Under the pieces are notes generated by a model, which searched no databases, had not been told where the DNA came from, and saw only the letters and a program-made list of their open reading frames with translations. Of a DNA stretch of 64,000 nt, positions 1 to 18,786 are shown piece after piece. The translations under genes were made by a program, and so were the position numbers. This DNA is from Cercis canadensis (lineage: Eukaryota > Streptophyta > Magnoliopsida > Fabales > Fabaceae). Within the stretch, counting starts at the first letter, position 1, and the number at the start of each line of letters is the position of its first letter. Location: NCBI GenBank assembly GCA_003255065.1, contig QAOA01005271.1, positions 673,270 through 737,269 of the forward strand, given 5' to 3'.

Positions 1-231
1 AAATTATTTTATTTCTATGTGTCTTAGATATCATAAGTCTCATATATGCTATTTTGTATATGTTGACAGAGTAGTTAACTATTCATATTGTTGACATGAA
101 AAATAACAGTAATAGAGAGACTAGCTATAAAGGAACTTCAATTATTTAAACAATGTTTATGTGTTAAATGCACCATGGCCAACACCTAGTTGTGCTTTTC
201 AATGTTCATTTCTACCGCATTCATCTTTTTT
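1..231. other. AT-rich flanking DNA, nothing recognised
   Basis: Low-GC sequence with no sizeable open frame, RNA gene or repeat that I can identify. It ends at the target-site duplication of the SINE. Confidence 0.5.
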
Positions 232-248
232 ATATAGCTAGGTGACAA
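232..248. repeat. SINE target-site duplication, left copy
   Basis: The sequence atatagctaggtgacaa recurs with two changes directly after the poly(A) tail (432-448), which brackets the SINE. Confidence 0.8.
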
Positions 249-431
249 TATCAATAAGTGTGTAGATCATCTGGTAAGAGAATTTCTAGCTTAATCAAGG
301 GTCTCAGGTTTGAGTCTTGGGTATGCAGCTGCGTCGGTTGTAAGAGCTTCGCCGCCCTTGTGGTCCTTCTCGGCTCGAATCTGAATTAGTCAGGCAAAAC
401 CTAGACACAGATAAGTAACAAAAAAAAAAAA
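249..431 (+). mobile_element. tRNA-derived SINE with poly(A) tail
   Basis: The 5' part looks like a tRNA gene. It has an A-box-like stretch (tgtagatcatctggtaagag, about 260-280) and, roughly 25 bases on, a B-box-like stretch (ggtttgagtcttggg, about 307-321). A non-tRNA body follows and ends in a run of about 13 A. The body is flanked by a 17-bp direct repeat at 232-248 and 432-448 that differs at two positions, as expected for an L1-type target-site duplication. The length of about 183 bp is normal for plant SINEs. No coding capacity is expected; mobilisation would depend on a LINE reverse transcriptase. The family was not assigned. Confidence 0.82.
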
Positions 432-448
432 ATATAGCTAAGTGGCAA
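432..448. repeat. SINE target-site duplication, right copy
   Basis: The sequence atatagctaagtggcaa matches 232-248 at 15 of 17 positions. The two changes suggest the insertion is not very recent. Confidence 0.8.
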
Positions 449-1030
449 CTAATAATAGGATAGTATAGTTAAATTGTCATTTTCCACCCCATATTACTGT
501 CTTATTAATATCTTATCTAACTCTAATATTTTTCCTTCATTTGAAATAAGGTAATTAAAAATTAACATTTTAAATATATTATACTTTACAAATATCTCAT
601 ATAAACACACTCTAATTATACCGAACATACCAATGACTTAGAGATTTTAACATTTGACAAGCATGTATTGGCAATCTGGCATAGCACAAGTATAGTTTAG
701 AAAAGTGCTACAAAATTTGCCTACGCAGTGCCCGTAACTAGTATAGTTTAGAAATCAATAGTAACTTTCCTACCTAAGCAAGTAACATAGGAAGCATACA
801 GCTAAATATGAAGAGGGCCATACGAAATAGTTACTTCAAATAAGAGGTAAATGTAAAATTGGATGAACAATTTTCTAATTTATTGCATCTACATGCATGG
901 GAGTTGAGAGTATCTCAACTGGACCTGTTGCTAAAATTTTAGCTTAATTATTTAAATTGATTCTCTACCTTTTCAAAGAAAGTGTGAATATAATTTTGGA
1001 AATTAGAAATTTGAGTTTTAGAAAGGGGTA
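449..1030. other. Intergenic, distal upstream of the helicase
   Basis: AT-rich DNA without recognisable genes. It presumably includes the distal promoter of the DEAD-box helicase gene that starts at 1265. Confidence 0.4.
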
Positions 1031-1037
1031 GTTTAAT

Positions 1038-1077
1038 TGGGCCTGCACTTTAGCATCATAAGTCTCAACTAGGCCCA
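1038..1077. promoter_or_regulatory. Paired TGGGCC motifs upstream of the helicase
   Basis: TGGGCC occurs at 1038-1043 and its reverse complement GGCCCA at 1072-1077, about 190-230 bp before the start codon. In plants this motif (site II / TCP-type element) is enriched in promoters of housekeeping genes for translation and RNA metabolism, which fits the downstream helicase. The motifs are seen in the sequence; a promoter function is inferred. I see no clear TATA box. Confidence 0.45.
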
Positions 1078-1264
1078 CTAAGAAATAGGAGATGAAAAAA
1101 AATAAAAACAGTGAAAGAGAGAAAATGAGCCTATCATCATCATCCCCGAAAGGCGAGAGTCAAGTTAGCAAAGCACTCGCCACTCACCTCCCGTTTATGC
1201 TCCTTACCTCAGTCTCACCTCTCTCGCGCTCTGCGAAAACCTCTCGTGCAAGGAACAAGAAACG

Positions 1265-9526
<8,262 letters not shown>

Positions 9527-10930
9527 TCAAGTGTCTATATTTGATTAATGACAATTGTTAAAGGCTCCAAGGTTGGTAACAAGTAGCATTTTCTTGCTTG
9601 CTAAGCTGCGTTCCATTTAGATCTGTTGTAACCAGTTCTTTTCGGACGTACCTGTCTGCACAGTTGGACTTATTCTTTATTGCTTCGCTTGCTGCACCTC
9701 TCTTCCCCCTGCTTGCCCTGTCTTATGAGTATGATTGGTTGTTCTGTTGTGCATCCTTGATATGTTGTGCTGGCTGGAATGGAGTGCGTATAGGTTTGTT
9801 GCTTCTGACTTGGAACTTGATGGGCAAAGCTGCTGAAGATGGACAAGTTCCTTGTAATTTGTGAATCTGTCTTGTCCTTTTACACCTTTGTTGTAGCTAG
9901 CATACTTGTAACAAGGTAGCTTGCTAGACACCTTGAGTTTGTAGAGTTGGCATAGAGGTAATGCATATTATGTATCCTAGAAACAAGTTTCCTTTAAATT
10001 TCTGTTGCATCAAAAATATAAAAATTCCCCAAGTTACTTCAGCATCGTTAAATGTATATCCAGCTTCATGTCTGTCACTTGTGTCCAACATTAGTTTGTT
10101 CCTGCAGTTTTCAGCGTGTAGAAAACCCACAAAATGCAGGCAATTCCTGTTGTTTTGAATTTGCTTGTATTTGGTCGAGTATAAGACTCTTTCATTTCTA
10201 TTGCTTGCTCGTTTGGTTCAGTCTCTGCGTATATGGGTGCGAGAATCTCGAGTGAGAGATGTGCGTCATTTTTTGCAGATGTGGCACTCAACCTCACTTA
10301 ACGAGCGGATTTGCAGCATATGCTGGTGCTATTTTAAAAGATGGTTATAATTGTTACGACTTACGACCTTTTATTTTCTTTCTTGAAAGTCATTTGTCAT
10401 CGTTTTCTTTTGGTGTGTCCATATTTTGGGTTAGTTTGGTGGTGAAAAGAACTTTGTCAATGTTCTTTTACTCGTTACTTCTCATTTAATTAGTTAATGG
10501 GAATTACATGGTGTAACTGCGTTCTCGAGAAACCGAGGACTTTCTGTGCAAAGCAGAAAGAGAAAAGGAAAAAGGCAACACTTTAACTATAAAGTAAGAC
10601 CTTCAGTTTATGTAAAGTCGAACTTAGAATGAAACGTGCCTCAGTTTATTCAAAGGAGCACTAGTATGTTTTCTTTTCCTTTATTGTGTATGAAAGTGAG
10701 CGATGACAGTACTTGTACTCCAATGAAGATAGGGAGCATGTTCACATAACAATTTTAGCTTCATTAAGATGGCCAATATGGATGTTTGCCTTTATATGGT
10801 TTCTAAACTATTTATTTATTTTGGACCAAAGTAAGTGATTTCAGTTGGTTATCTTATCAAGACTGATTATTCCATAAAAATGTCATTATTTGAATAATCA
10901 TATTTTATATCTCAAAATCTGATACCAAGG
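9527..10930. other. Helicase 3' flank and intergenic DNA
   Basis: The first few hundred bases after the stop codon are probably the 3' UTR of the helicase. The rest has only short frames with no recognisable protein. Several overlap each other on both strands between 9598 and 10489 and look random. Confidence 0.45.
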
Positions 10931-12008
10931 TCCCTGTTTAGATAAGCCTACTTATAACGTATTTGGGTTTCTTTATTCTATTAAGTACTTATATAGTAAT
11001 ATAATAGTTGTTTGGATTGGCCTATGGCAATGGCTTATGCCTCTAAATAAGCTGTTTTAAGCTTAGTTTTAGAGGTTTTTTTATGAAGCTTTTTGAAATA
11101 AGCTCCTGCGAAAGCTGAAACCAGCTTGACTGGCAACTATTTTAATGAAAACGAATTGTTTTAATGAAAATGTCAAACAAAAATGTCCTAAATGACATTT
11201 CAAAATTCCACTGTCTATCATTAGAATCAAAACCCAAAAGAACGAAAGCTTGTGCCTCACTCTACCAGTTGACGAACCCAAGAAGATCCCATTGTCTCGC
11301 TGCCATATGAGAAGTCAATCCCTTTCCTTATGCCATCTTCTATCCGTTTGAACTTTTCCAGTGCAGGGTCTTATAGTTCAAATTTATTTGCTGTATTATT
11401 GGGTGCTTGCTCTATAAATTTCATAAAATTTGGTGGATACCTATGTTTTTTTTGTAATCTACAGATAGTTTGCAATTTCATAAGAATATCAACCTTTCTT
11501 ATTTCGAGTATATGTTTTAGGAGTTTGATGGCCTATTTTCTTTTCCTTGTGACAAGCAATTATGGGGGCATTTGTATTTAGGAACCTGATGTGTGAGCTT
11601 TATAAAGAGCATCCTTGTTATGGCTTTGCAACTTGCAAATAGAATGCTAATGAAAATGATGTTGCTTTAACAGGATGTCTGATGGATTGTTATTAGGAAA
11701 ATTATGTATTTTAAGCATTTAATTTTAAAAATTAAAATTGTTTAGAAGGTCATGTGCTATTTCATCCAAACACTTTTATTTATAAGCTCTTCTTAATGCT
11801 CTTTTTAGTAATTTTTACAATTATAAGTACTCATATATTTATATATTAAAATAGTTTTAAAAAGAGTTTATAGATTTTAAAAGCACTTTTTTAGCTATGT
11901 ACCAAAGCACTAAATAACTTAATTTAAAATGAGTTTATTATATAAAAACTACTTATATAAGACATTTTTATATAAGTGTTTAAATAAACTGTTTATCCAA
12001 AATGCCCA
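10931..12008. mobile_element. Possible decayed DNA transposon / MITE
   Basis: The left end (gtccctgtttagataagcc) and the reverse complement of the right end (gggcattttggataaacag) share an imperfect inverted pattern around TGTTTGGATAA, which is common at plant DNA-transposon and MITE ends. The interior is AT-rich with many TTATAAGT-type words. I could not find a clean target-site duplication, so the boundaries and class are uncertain. No transposase is recognisable. Confidence 0.35.
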
Positions 12009-13500
12009 AATCAAATTATAGGGGCAACAAGTAACAACTGTTGATTTTCTTCCATGTTGAAATGATCATTTTCCAATGTAATAATATTCACACTTACACC
12101 CGCAGGACACATATTCTATTAAGACACAAGTGAATATTATTTGGTTGTTTGATTCTTTAATCCAATTTCAATTAAGGAGACAAAAGCGGATACTGCAAGA
12201 AATCGTAACATGCACAATGATGATGAACCCTTCTAATATTCTCTGATCATTCAAGTATCTTGTCTGTCACACTCACAACCTCATTACGTTCTACGTGAAT
12301 TGTCCGTTTGGTTGACTAATGGAGTAAATTGAAGAAACAATAGCTTTGTACTTGGCCTCCTATTTCTTTCAACATCCAAAACCAAAAGTATACCGCATAT
12401 GAATTACGTCCCATTTTCTTCATCAATACCTCAAGTACATGTGATCTATTTTGAACCGTAGAATTATCATCAAGAATTTTCTTACAGATAATGTGTGGTA
12501 GGGTAGCTGGCCTAAATTAAGCCTCCTTAATTTGGTGCATGTTAGACAAGACATGATGGAGCAAGTTAGAGAACTGATTCATCGCCAATGGGAAGTGAGG
12601 CTCTGTCACACTCTCAGGGAAGGTAATAGGTGTGCATATCCAAGGTGGCACACGGTGGAGGTTTTGTAGTGCACTTCTTTTTCCAGCCTTTTTCTCGTAT
12701 TTGGGACTGGGATGATGCCGCAGGGGTGGCAGTTCCTAGGTCTTCTTTTGTAGTTTACTTTTTTTTTTTAATAATATTTTTAGTTATGATTTTAAATTTA
12801 AACACAAAATTCACGAGTCTTAAAAATAATTTTAGTATACTTATAATTTCATTCTAATTTATTTTTTTAGGTTTATGCTGACCCAAAAAAAAAATAGAAA
12901 TCTATATTTTATAAATATTCTAAAAATTTGTTTAAAAAGAAAATATGTTAAAAATTTAAGAGAAAATATTTTATTGTTTTTTGAAAGTCATAATTCCCTT
13001 TTGTAAAATTGATGAAAAAATTAATATCCATATTAATTTTCGTTTAGAATGATATGACAAACGAATAATATATTTCCATATATATCTTAATCAAAGATAT
13101 ATACAAGAAGAATAATTTTGGTCAGCACGAATAAATAGCCAATTCTCCCTCCCTTTCAATTTTATTATTCCTGGCTAAGTAAAAATAAAAGGAATAAAAA
13201 CTGCTAATCCTACAATTTTTCAAGCGAAAATAGAGAAAGATCAGACCTTAATTCTCGGTCTTATTTCTCCCCAAGAAATATCATTAAACTAACACAATAT
13301 ATTCTTTCCAAAAAAAGTAACAAGTAAAAGAAAAAAAACTCCCTGAAAAAAGTGTGTATAAAATTAAATCGAGACAAGATTGAACCAAAGGGAAAAAGAA
13401 AAAAAATAAAATTAGGGCACACATTCCCTGCTTTGCAAGATGATTTAGATGCTGCCGCTTTCACATACACAAGAGACGAAGCTTAGGCAAGCTGAAGTAG
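12009..13500. other. Intergenic, upstream of the phytocyanin-like gene
   Basis: AT-rich DNA with no recognisable coding sequence. The last few hundred bases presumably form the distal promoter of the gene at 13602. Confidence 0.4.
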
Positions 13501-13513
13501 CCAATATATCTCA

Positions 13514-13520
13514 TATAAAT
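13514..13520 (+). promoter_or_regulatory. TATA box of the phytocyanin-like gene
   Basis: TATAAAT lies 88 bp before the start codon at 13602. That would place transcription start near 13545 with a leader of roughly 55-60 nt. The position and the AT-to-mixed composition change support a core promoter. Confidence 0.6.
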
Positions 13521-13601
13521 AAGAGGCAGAAGTAGGGTTTTGACTCATTCTGAGAAGGTGCCTGTCTCCTTTTGGTTCCTTGCTTGACAAGTGAAGTAGC
13601 C

Positions 13602-14769
13602 ATGGGTTTGGCAAGCTGCATAGTTGTGGTGGTTTTTGCCTTGTTCATGATGACAACAATGGCATCCTCGTTGCCTAGGGTTCACATGGTGGGATACTCT
13701 GCTGGTTGGACTATTGGTCTTGACTACAAAAAGTGGGCTTCTGCACAAACCTTTTACGTTGGTGACGCTCTCCGTAAGCTCCAAATCTCCAATTTTTAGT
13801 TCCATGTTTCATTGTTAGTTCAATCATTTATTATTCTTTTTTAGGGAATTTGCCCTCAATCGATCCACCTTAATTTGTAGCAAAACTCTAGAAGAAGCCT
13901 TCACAAATATGCAAAAGCAGACCTTACTTTCTGCCATAACCCCAAAAAATTTGATTTTTAGATGCCCTTTGGTGCATTAGAGATTGATCGGATGGGATTT
14001 ACATAAAATATAAGCAATATTACAATTCATCATATGTGAGTTTGTGGTGCAGTTTTGGGTGTGCTCTTTATGTCATCGTGCACCAAAAAAAGAAGTAGAA
14101 GCATAAATATACATATGATCTATTATTGTTTCCTTCTCCACTCTCATGATTTCACATGGGATCTATACATTGATTCCATCATAGACCTTAAGAATTTAAC
14201 TTTTAGATAAACCATTTTGAAATAACAGTCTTTTTGTATTAGGGTTTGATTGGAAAAGTATAATTTTATGTATAATAATAAGCATGCATGTCACTATTTT
14301 TCTCGTAAAATTAAACATGGATTTATTCCAAAACCAATTAACCTAGTTTGGGATCTAAAATGCAGTGTTTGAATTCAACAACAAAGTGGACAATGTATTG
14401 GAGGTGAGCAAAGTTGATTTTCAGTCATGCAATTCGTCATCTCCAATGGCGACGTATGCTTCGGGCTCCAACACAATCACACTGAGAAGGCCTGGCCACT
14501 ACTACTTCATAACTTGCAGTAGTGGGCACTGCAAAAATGGCCAGAAACTTGAGATTAAGGTGAAATCTGCTCCAACGGACCAAGTTCCAGGAGTGACTTT
14601 TCAGATGAGCCCAGCTTCAGACATGAATATTCCGGCGGAATTGTTGGGTTTCGTCTTCGTTTTATTCATATTTTTTCTTTTTGCTTCCCACATCCTTACA
14701 CCTGTTCTTATCTTTTTAGTTATCGTCAGTATTTTATTGGTTTTGTTTACAAATCTTATTCCGCATTAA
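13602..14769 (+). CDS. Phytocyanin / early nodulin-like protein, copper site altered
   Basis: Two exons (13602-13773, 14366-14769; GT-AG intron splitting a Leu codon) encode 191 aa. Residues 1 to about 24 are a signal peptide. A cupredoxin-like phytocyanin domain covers about 28-124. The intron position after GDAL matches the usual phytocyanin intron. In copper-binding members the ligands are His, Cys, His and Met/Gln. Here C108, H112 and Q117 are present, but the first ligand position (the usual HNV motif) reads DNV with Asp66. C79 and C113 can form the conserved disulfide. It therefore resembles early nodulin-like proteins that have lost type-1 copper binding. The C-terminus has an unusually long hydrophobic stretch of over 40 residues, where a GPI signal would normally be shorter. 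Likely location is the secretory pathway or plasma membrane/cell wall. The ATG chosen is the first that gives a clean signal peptide and follows the TATA box. Confidence 0.88.
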
Positions 14770-16080
14770 TAATCTGTGGGAGAGCAAGGTTTATCATTCA
14801 CGTTAGTATGTGAATTGGACCTGGGTAGTGGGTAGGTACGTACTTGGTAGTATAATCTTAATTTGCTTCTTCAAATTAAAATGCAGATCTTGCATTGACT
14901 CTGATGTGTTTTTGACGGTTGAAGAAGTTTTTTGGTGTTTATGTTTTTGTCCATCCTCAATTTACGCATTTTAACATTTATTATTTACACACTCTTTTTT
15001 TTGGGTTATTTTTTATGAGGTGGCCTCACACTTTTTGTGTGAAACTAATATTATTTACATAATTTAGCTTATTAAAGATAAGTTACTATCATTACACACT
15101 CCAAATCCAAGCTAGCAAGTTTGAACATTTTTGTGTAAGATATTTTACTTTTTTTTTTAAAAAAAATTACCTTTGTTTTTATTTTTTATTTGAAGATATA
15201 CTTCAACAATTATTTATATATTGTTTATGCTTTAGTGGTGCATTATTTTAGGAATTTTCAACAAAATCTTCAAAAATGATCCCCTGGTTGATTCCATATC
15301 ACGTATTTATTGATTAGAATTATTACAAGAAATGTTATATCAATAGAGTAGAATAATTTTAAGGGTTTAGTCGAGTGGTAAAAATATAATAAATTTATCT
15401 AAGATAATTAATGTTGGAATCCTTCCTAAAAAATTTCCTTAGCTGGCCTCAAGAACTATCATGATTTTAAAAATATTATTAGCACTGGTTTTGCTTTTAA
15501 AATTTTATTTAAATTGCTACTTTTTTTTAAAGGTTTAAATTACTATTTTTAAAAGAAAATTATTGTCATTTTTTTTCTTCAAAATGGATAAACATTGGTG
15601 GCACTCATATCCTATATTTGTTCTGCCAAACGCACTCTATAGATCCACGTGGAAGCATTGGGCTCATTCTACAAGAAATAGTATCTCCCATGACTGTGCA
15701 AGCAATACTTAAAATTTTGCATGCACAATACTTAATAAGAAAAATAAAAGTTGATAGTCTTGAACATTAAGATAGAATTTATGGATTTCGTGTATTCATC
15801 TCGTACTTAAATGATACTATATATATATATATATATATATTATTAGTTTGTAAAAAGAAGTGAAGATACATGATTTTATTTATTTAATATATAAAGAAGG
15901 AGTTTTTTCTGGTGGATATGGTGGCCTATTTTTTAATTTTTATGTGTCACGTAAATATAATTAAAATTGAGTTCATAGTCAAATATTTACTTTTAATAAA
16001 AAATACTTAAAAAAACTTTTCGGTGAACAAGACAATTATCATTGGTAAAAGACCCTCAGTCAAAAATCAAGAATTCGCGA
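14770..16080. other. Intergenic AT-rich DNA
   Basis: It contains the probable 3' UTR of the phytocyanin-like gene and an (AT)n microsatellite near 15819-15842. No recognisable genes. A tRNA-like A box near 15365 has no convincing B box. Confidence 0.45.
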
Positions 16081-16899
16081 GGTTTGGATATTCCTAATGT
16101 GTGTGGCCTTTGTTTAGAATGTCCAGAAACTATTTTGCATGCTTTATTTCTATGTTCAGAAGTTGGTGAAGTCTAGGAAGCATTGGAGTTGGATTTTGGT
16201 GTTAGTGCTGTGGAGGCGGATTCTTTTTCTAGCTGGTTTATGCAAATGGGACAGAATTGGCAATGGGCTCTGATGGTGATTGGTGGGTATATTTTATGGC
16301 AGCAACGCAATACTATTCGTGTGGGACGCACTGTTATGCCTATTCATCAAGTTCGTTATTTGATTGAAGAATTGTGGGATGAGATCAAGTGTAATCAAAT
16401 ACCTTCTCCAAGTGTCCAGTGTGAGCATGTGGTTCGTTGGTCAAAACCTATGGCAACGTTTTTAAAAATGAATGTCGGTGCTTCTCTTTCAAGTTCTGGG
16501 CAAGGTGGGCGTGATGAAGAGGGATGTTTTGTGTCAGCATTGACATGTCCTATTCTAGATGCACCTCCAATCGAAGAATTAGAGATGTTGGCAAGTAGGG
16601 AAGGGTTGAAATTGGCTTTGACATGGGGAATAAATAGGATCTGCCTTGAAAGTGATGCACAAGGAATTGTTGGAGCAATATATTGAGGTGATTCTTATAG
16701 GTCTCCGCTGGGTCTGCTACTAGATGATGTCCATGAGCTGATTCATGGTTTTATGTGTTGCACCTTCAATTGGGTTCCAAGGCAAGCTAATAGTGTTGTT
16801 GATAGACTTGCTGTTTTTAATGTTCAATTTGATGGTTTTATTGTTTGGCATGTTGTGCCACTATTTTTCATTTCAGATATACTTTCATTTGATGTTTAA
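16081..16899 (+). pseudogene. LINE remnant: zinc-binding RT tail plus RNase H-like domain
   Basis: One frame reads first a reverse-transcriptase zinc-binding-like segment (CGLCLECPETILHALFLC, Cys-X2-Cys followed by His and Cys). It then runs into an RNase H-like domain of the plant non-LTR type, including LESDAQ and, near the end, WVPRQANSVVDRLA. Two stops interrupt the same frame: TAG at 16174-16176 and TGA at 16684-16686. The frame finally ends at 16899, followed within about 20 bases by an A-rich tail. The usual NVDG motif with a catalytic Asp reads NVGA, so catalysis would be lost. Endonuclease and RT domains are absent. This is a dead 3' fragment of a LINE. The frame from about 16183 to 16686 is open but is not an independent gene. 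Confidence 0.82.
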
Positions 16900-17037
16900 T
16901 GGATTTCCATTTCCAATCAATTAAAAAAGAAAAAAGAAAATCAATGATACGCCAGCATGAAGATGCTTAATTAACGTCCACGTAACCCAAAAAAACAAAG
17001 ATCCATGATATTTCCCAATACATTTGTTATCAAAGAT

Positions 17038-17110
17038 GCGCCTGTAGCTCAGTGGATAGAGCGTCTGTTTCCTAAGCAGAAAGTCGTAGGTTCGACCCCT
17101 ACCTGGCGCG
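17038..17110 (+). tRNA. tRNA-Arg (anticodon CCU)
   Basis: This 73-nt sequence folds as a standard cloverleaf. The acceptor stem is GCGCCTG with CTGGCGC and one U-U mismatch at the sixth pair. The D arm is GCTC...GAGC. The anticodon stem is TCTGT/GCAGA with loop TTCCTAA, giving anticodon CCU (reads AGG). The T arm is GTAGG TTCGACC CCTAC. There is no intron, and the CCA end is not encoded, as expected for a nuclear gene. A T-rich run at about 17148-17157 may help terminate RNA polymerase III; internal A and B boxes are present. The sequence is intact and probably functional. Confidence 0.95.
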
Positions 17111-17322
17111 TAACATCTTTAGCTTTTAAAGGCTAACTTTTCTATTTTTTTTTTCAGTGATGTTCTAATTTTGTGTTGTGTTTTTTGATACAATCGAAGT
17201 TGGAATTGACAGGGTTTACAATACACATTAATAAAGTTATAAACCGGAGTCGTAAAGTTTGTGACTCTTAGATTGGGCAAGCATAGAATACTAAAGTTTG
17301 TAAGTTATTGAATTTACACTGA

Positions 17323-17330
17323 TACACAAC
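17323..17330. repeat. MITE target-site duplication, left
   Basis: TACACAAC directly before the element; identical to 17840-17847. Confidence 0.88.
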
Positions 17331-17839
17331 TAGGGATGGCAATGGGGCGGGCAGGGACTCCCCAGACCCATTCTCAACAGGAATTTTTTAGCATCCCCAT
17401 CCCCGCCCCCGTCCCATTTACCCATACAATCATGTTTTTCTAAATATACACCATTTACATATTTAATCCATCGATCACAATTTCTAATTGAATGAGAGCT
17501 TAGGGATTTCAGTTCAAGTTTTAGGGAAAAAGAATGGAAGCTCAAAGGAGTGAGGGAGGGTTCATGTATAAGTGAGAAAGTCTTAACAAAAAATGACGTC
17601 GTTTTATTAATACAAATTTCAAAATATATATATATAAAATGTATTATATGTATATTATGTGTACAGTATGGGGCGGGGCGGGGTGGAGCAAGGCTTGCCC
17701 ATCCCCGGACTCGCCCCTATACAATTACCCATAAAATTCCCCATCCCCACCCTCATACTCATTTTTCTACCCCATACCCGTACCAGAGCGGGTAAAAATA
17801 CCGGGGCCCCATCGGGTATGGGGCAAATTGTCATCCCTA
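17331..17839. mobile_element. hAT-type MITE with GC-rich ends
   Basis: A 509-bp non-autonomous element. The 5' end begins tagggatggcaat and the 3' end is atTGTCATCCCTA, giving a 13-bp terminal inverted repeat with one mismatch. It is flanked on both sides by the identical 8-bp sequence TACACAAC (17323-17330 and 17840-17847); 8-bp duplications are typical of hAT transposons. The subterminal regions are very rich in runs of G and C, in contrast with the AT-rich middle and surroundings. No transposase is encoded. The short frames seen here on both strands are low-complexity by-products. Confidence 0.88.
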
Positions 17840-17847
17840 TACACAAC
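17840..17847. repeat. MITE target-site duplication, right
   Basis: TACACAAC directly after the element; identical to 17323-17330. Perfect identity suggests a fairly recent insertion. Confidence 0.88.
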
Positions 17848-18125
17848 TCTTAAGTTGTATATTGTACCCTTCATTATTATTTATAATTAATATAATATTT
17901 TTATGTCTCTTATAATTTTACAGTGTTCTACAATATAAAAAAATTTACATAAAAATGTTTATCTAGTTTAAAAATAATTTTAATTTGTTGAAAACTAAAT
18001 TATGAAATTCCAACTGCTTGTATAAAATACAAGTATCTTACTTTCTATTACTGGTTTACAAAGCACCCCCCTAAAATCCAGCAAAACAAATTTTATTACA
18101 AAATGAGAAGGATGGTCAAAATATC

Positions 18126-18256
18126 AAGTATTACTATTAACGGTGTCGTTAAGCAAGTGAGCCTTAGCGACTCATCCGCTATTGCATTAGCTTCCCTAAA
18201 AATATGGTGGATTTAGAGGGAGGATATCTTGTTTATCAATGACCTGCATTCATCAT
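18126..18256 (-). pseudogene. LINE RNase H remnant, short
   Basis: On the minus strand one frame reads ECRSLINKISSL, a stop, then IHHIFREANAIADESLRL. The REANAIAD motif and the preceding ECRSL are characteristic of the C-terminal part of plant LINE RNase H domains. Only about 40 codons survive and one stop interrupts them. It has the opposite orientation to the remnant at 16081-16899. Confidence 0.55.
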
Positions 18257-18786
18257 GTTTTCATAAGACATTTTTTCTTTGAGAATTACTCGATTAATTT
18301 CTTAAATTTCTATTTCTATTTTGTTTTGCGCAAGTAAGCTCCGAAGTAACAAGAAAGCACAGGAGAACTGGAAATCAAATTCCATACAGGCTCCAAATCT
18401 ACCAAGAACACCAAATTCCAACTTAACATCACAAAATAAAACTGAAAATTCTTGTATCACAACAGATGGAGAAGCAACTATCCCTCATGTCCTAGTCCTC
18501 AAACTTGGGGCAATTTTTCTATATTCTTCAACAAGCCCTCAATAAAGGGTCCTCTTGCAAACTTTCCTACCTAAACTGGATGACACTTTGGCATCAACAT
18601 ACGTATATTCGACAAGTGAAGTATGAATTAGACCATGAAACCATGGTTCTCACTTATCATGAGCACAGGTGATTTCACACCAGAAAGCATACCAAGGCAC
18701 TACAAATAGGGAGAAACAAAGAAAAGAAAATAAAACACATGGGGTAAAAAGAGTACAGGTAATATACAAGATCACTTGCAGATATA

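Noticed and set aside
15361..15440. tRNA-like A box (gtttagtcgagtggtaa) suggesting a second SINE
   Set aside because: The following B-box candidate is poor, there is no poly(A) tail and no flanking duplication.
17550..17853. Overlapping frames on both strands rich in Pro/Gly/His
   Set aside because: They are low-complexity translations of the GC-rich hAT MITE.
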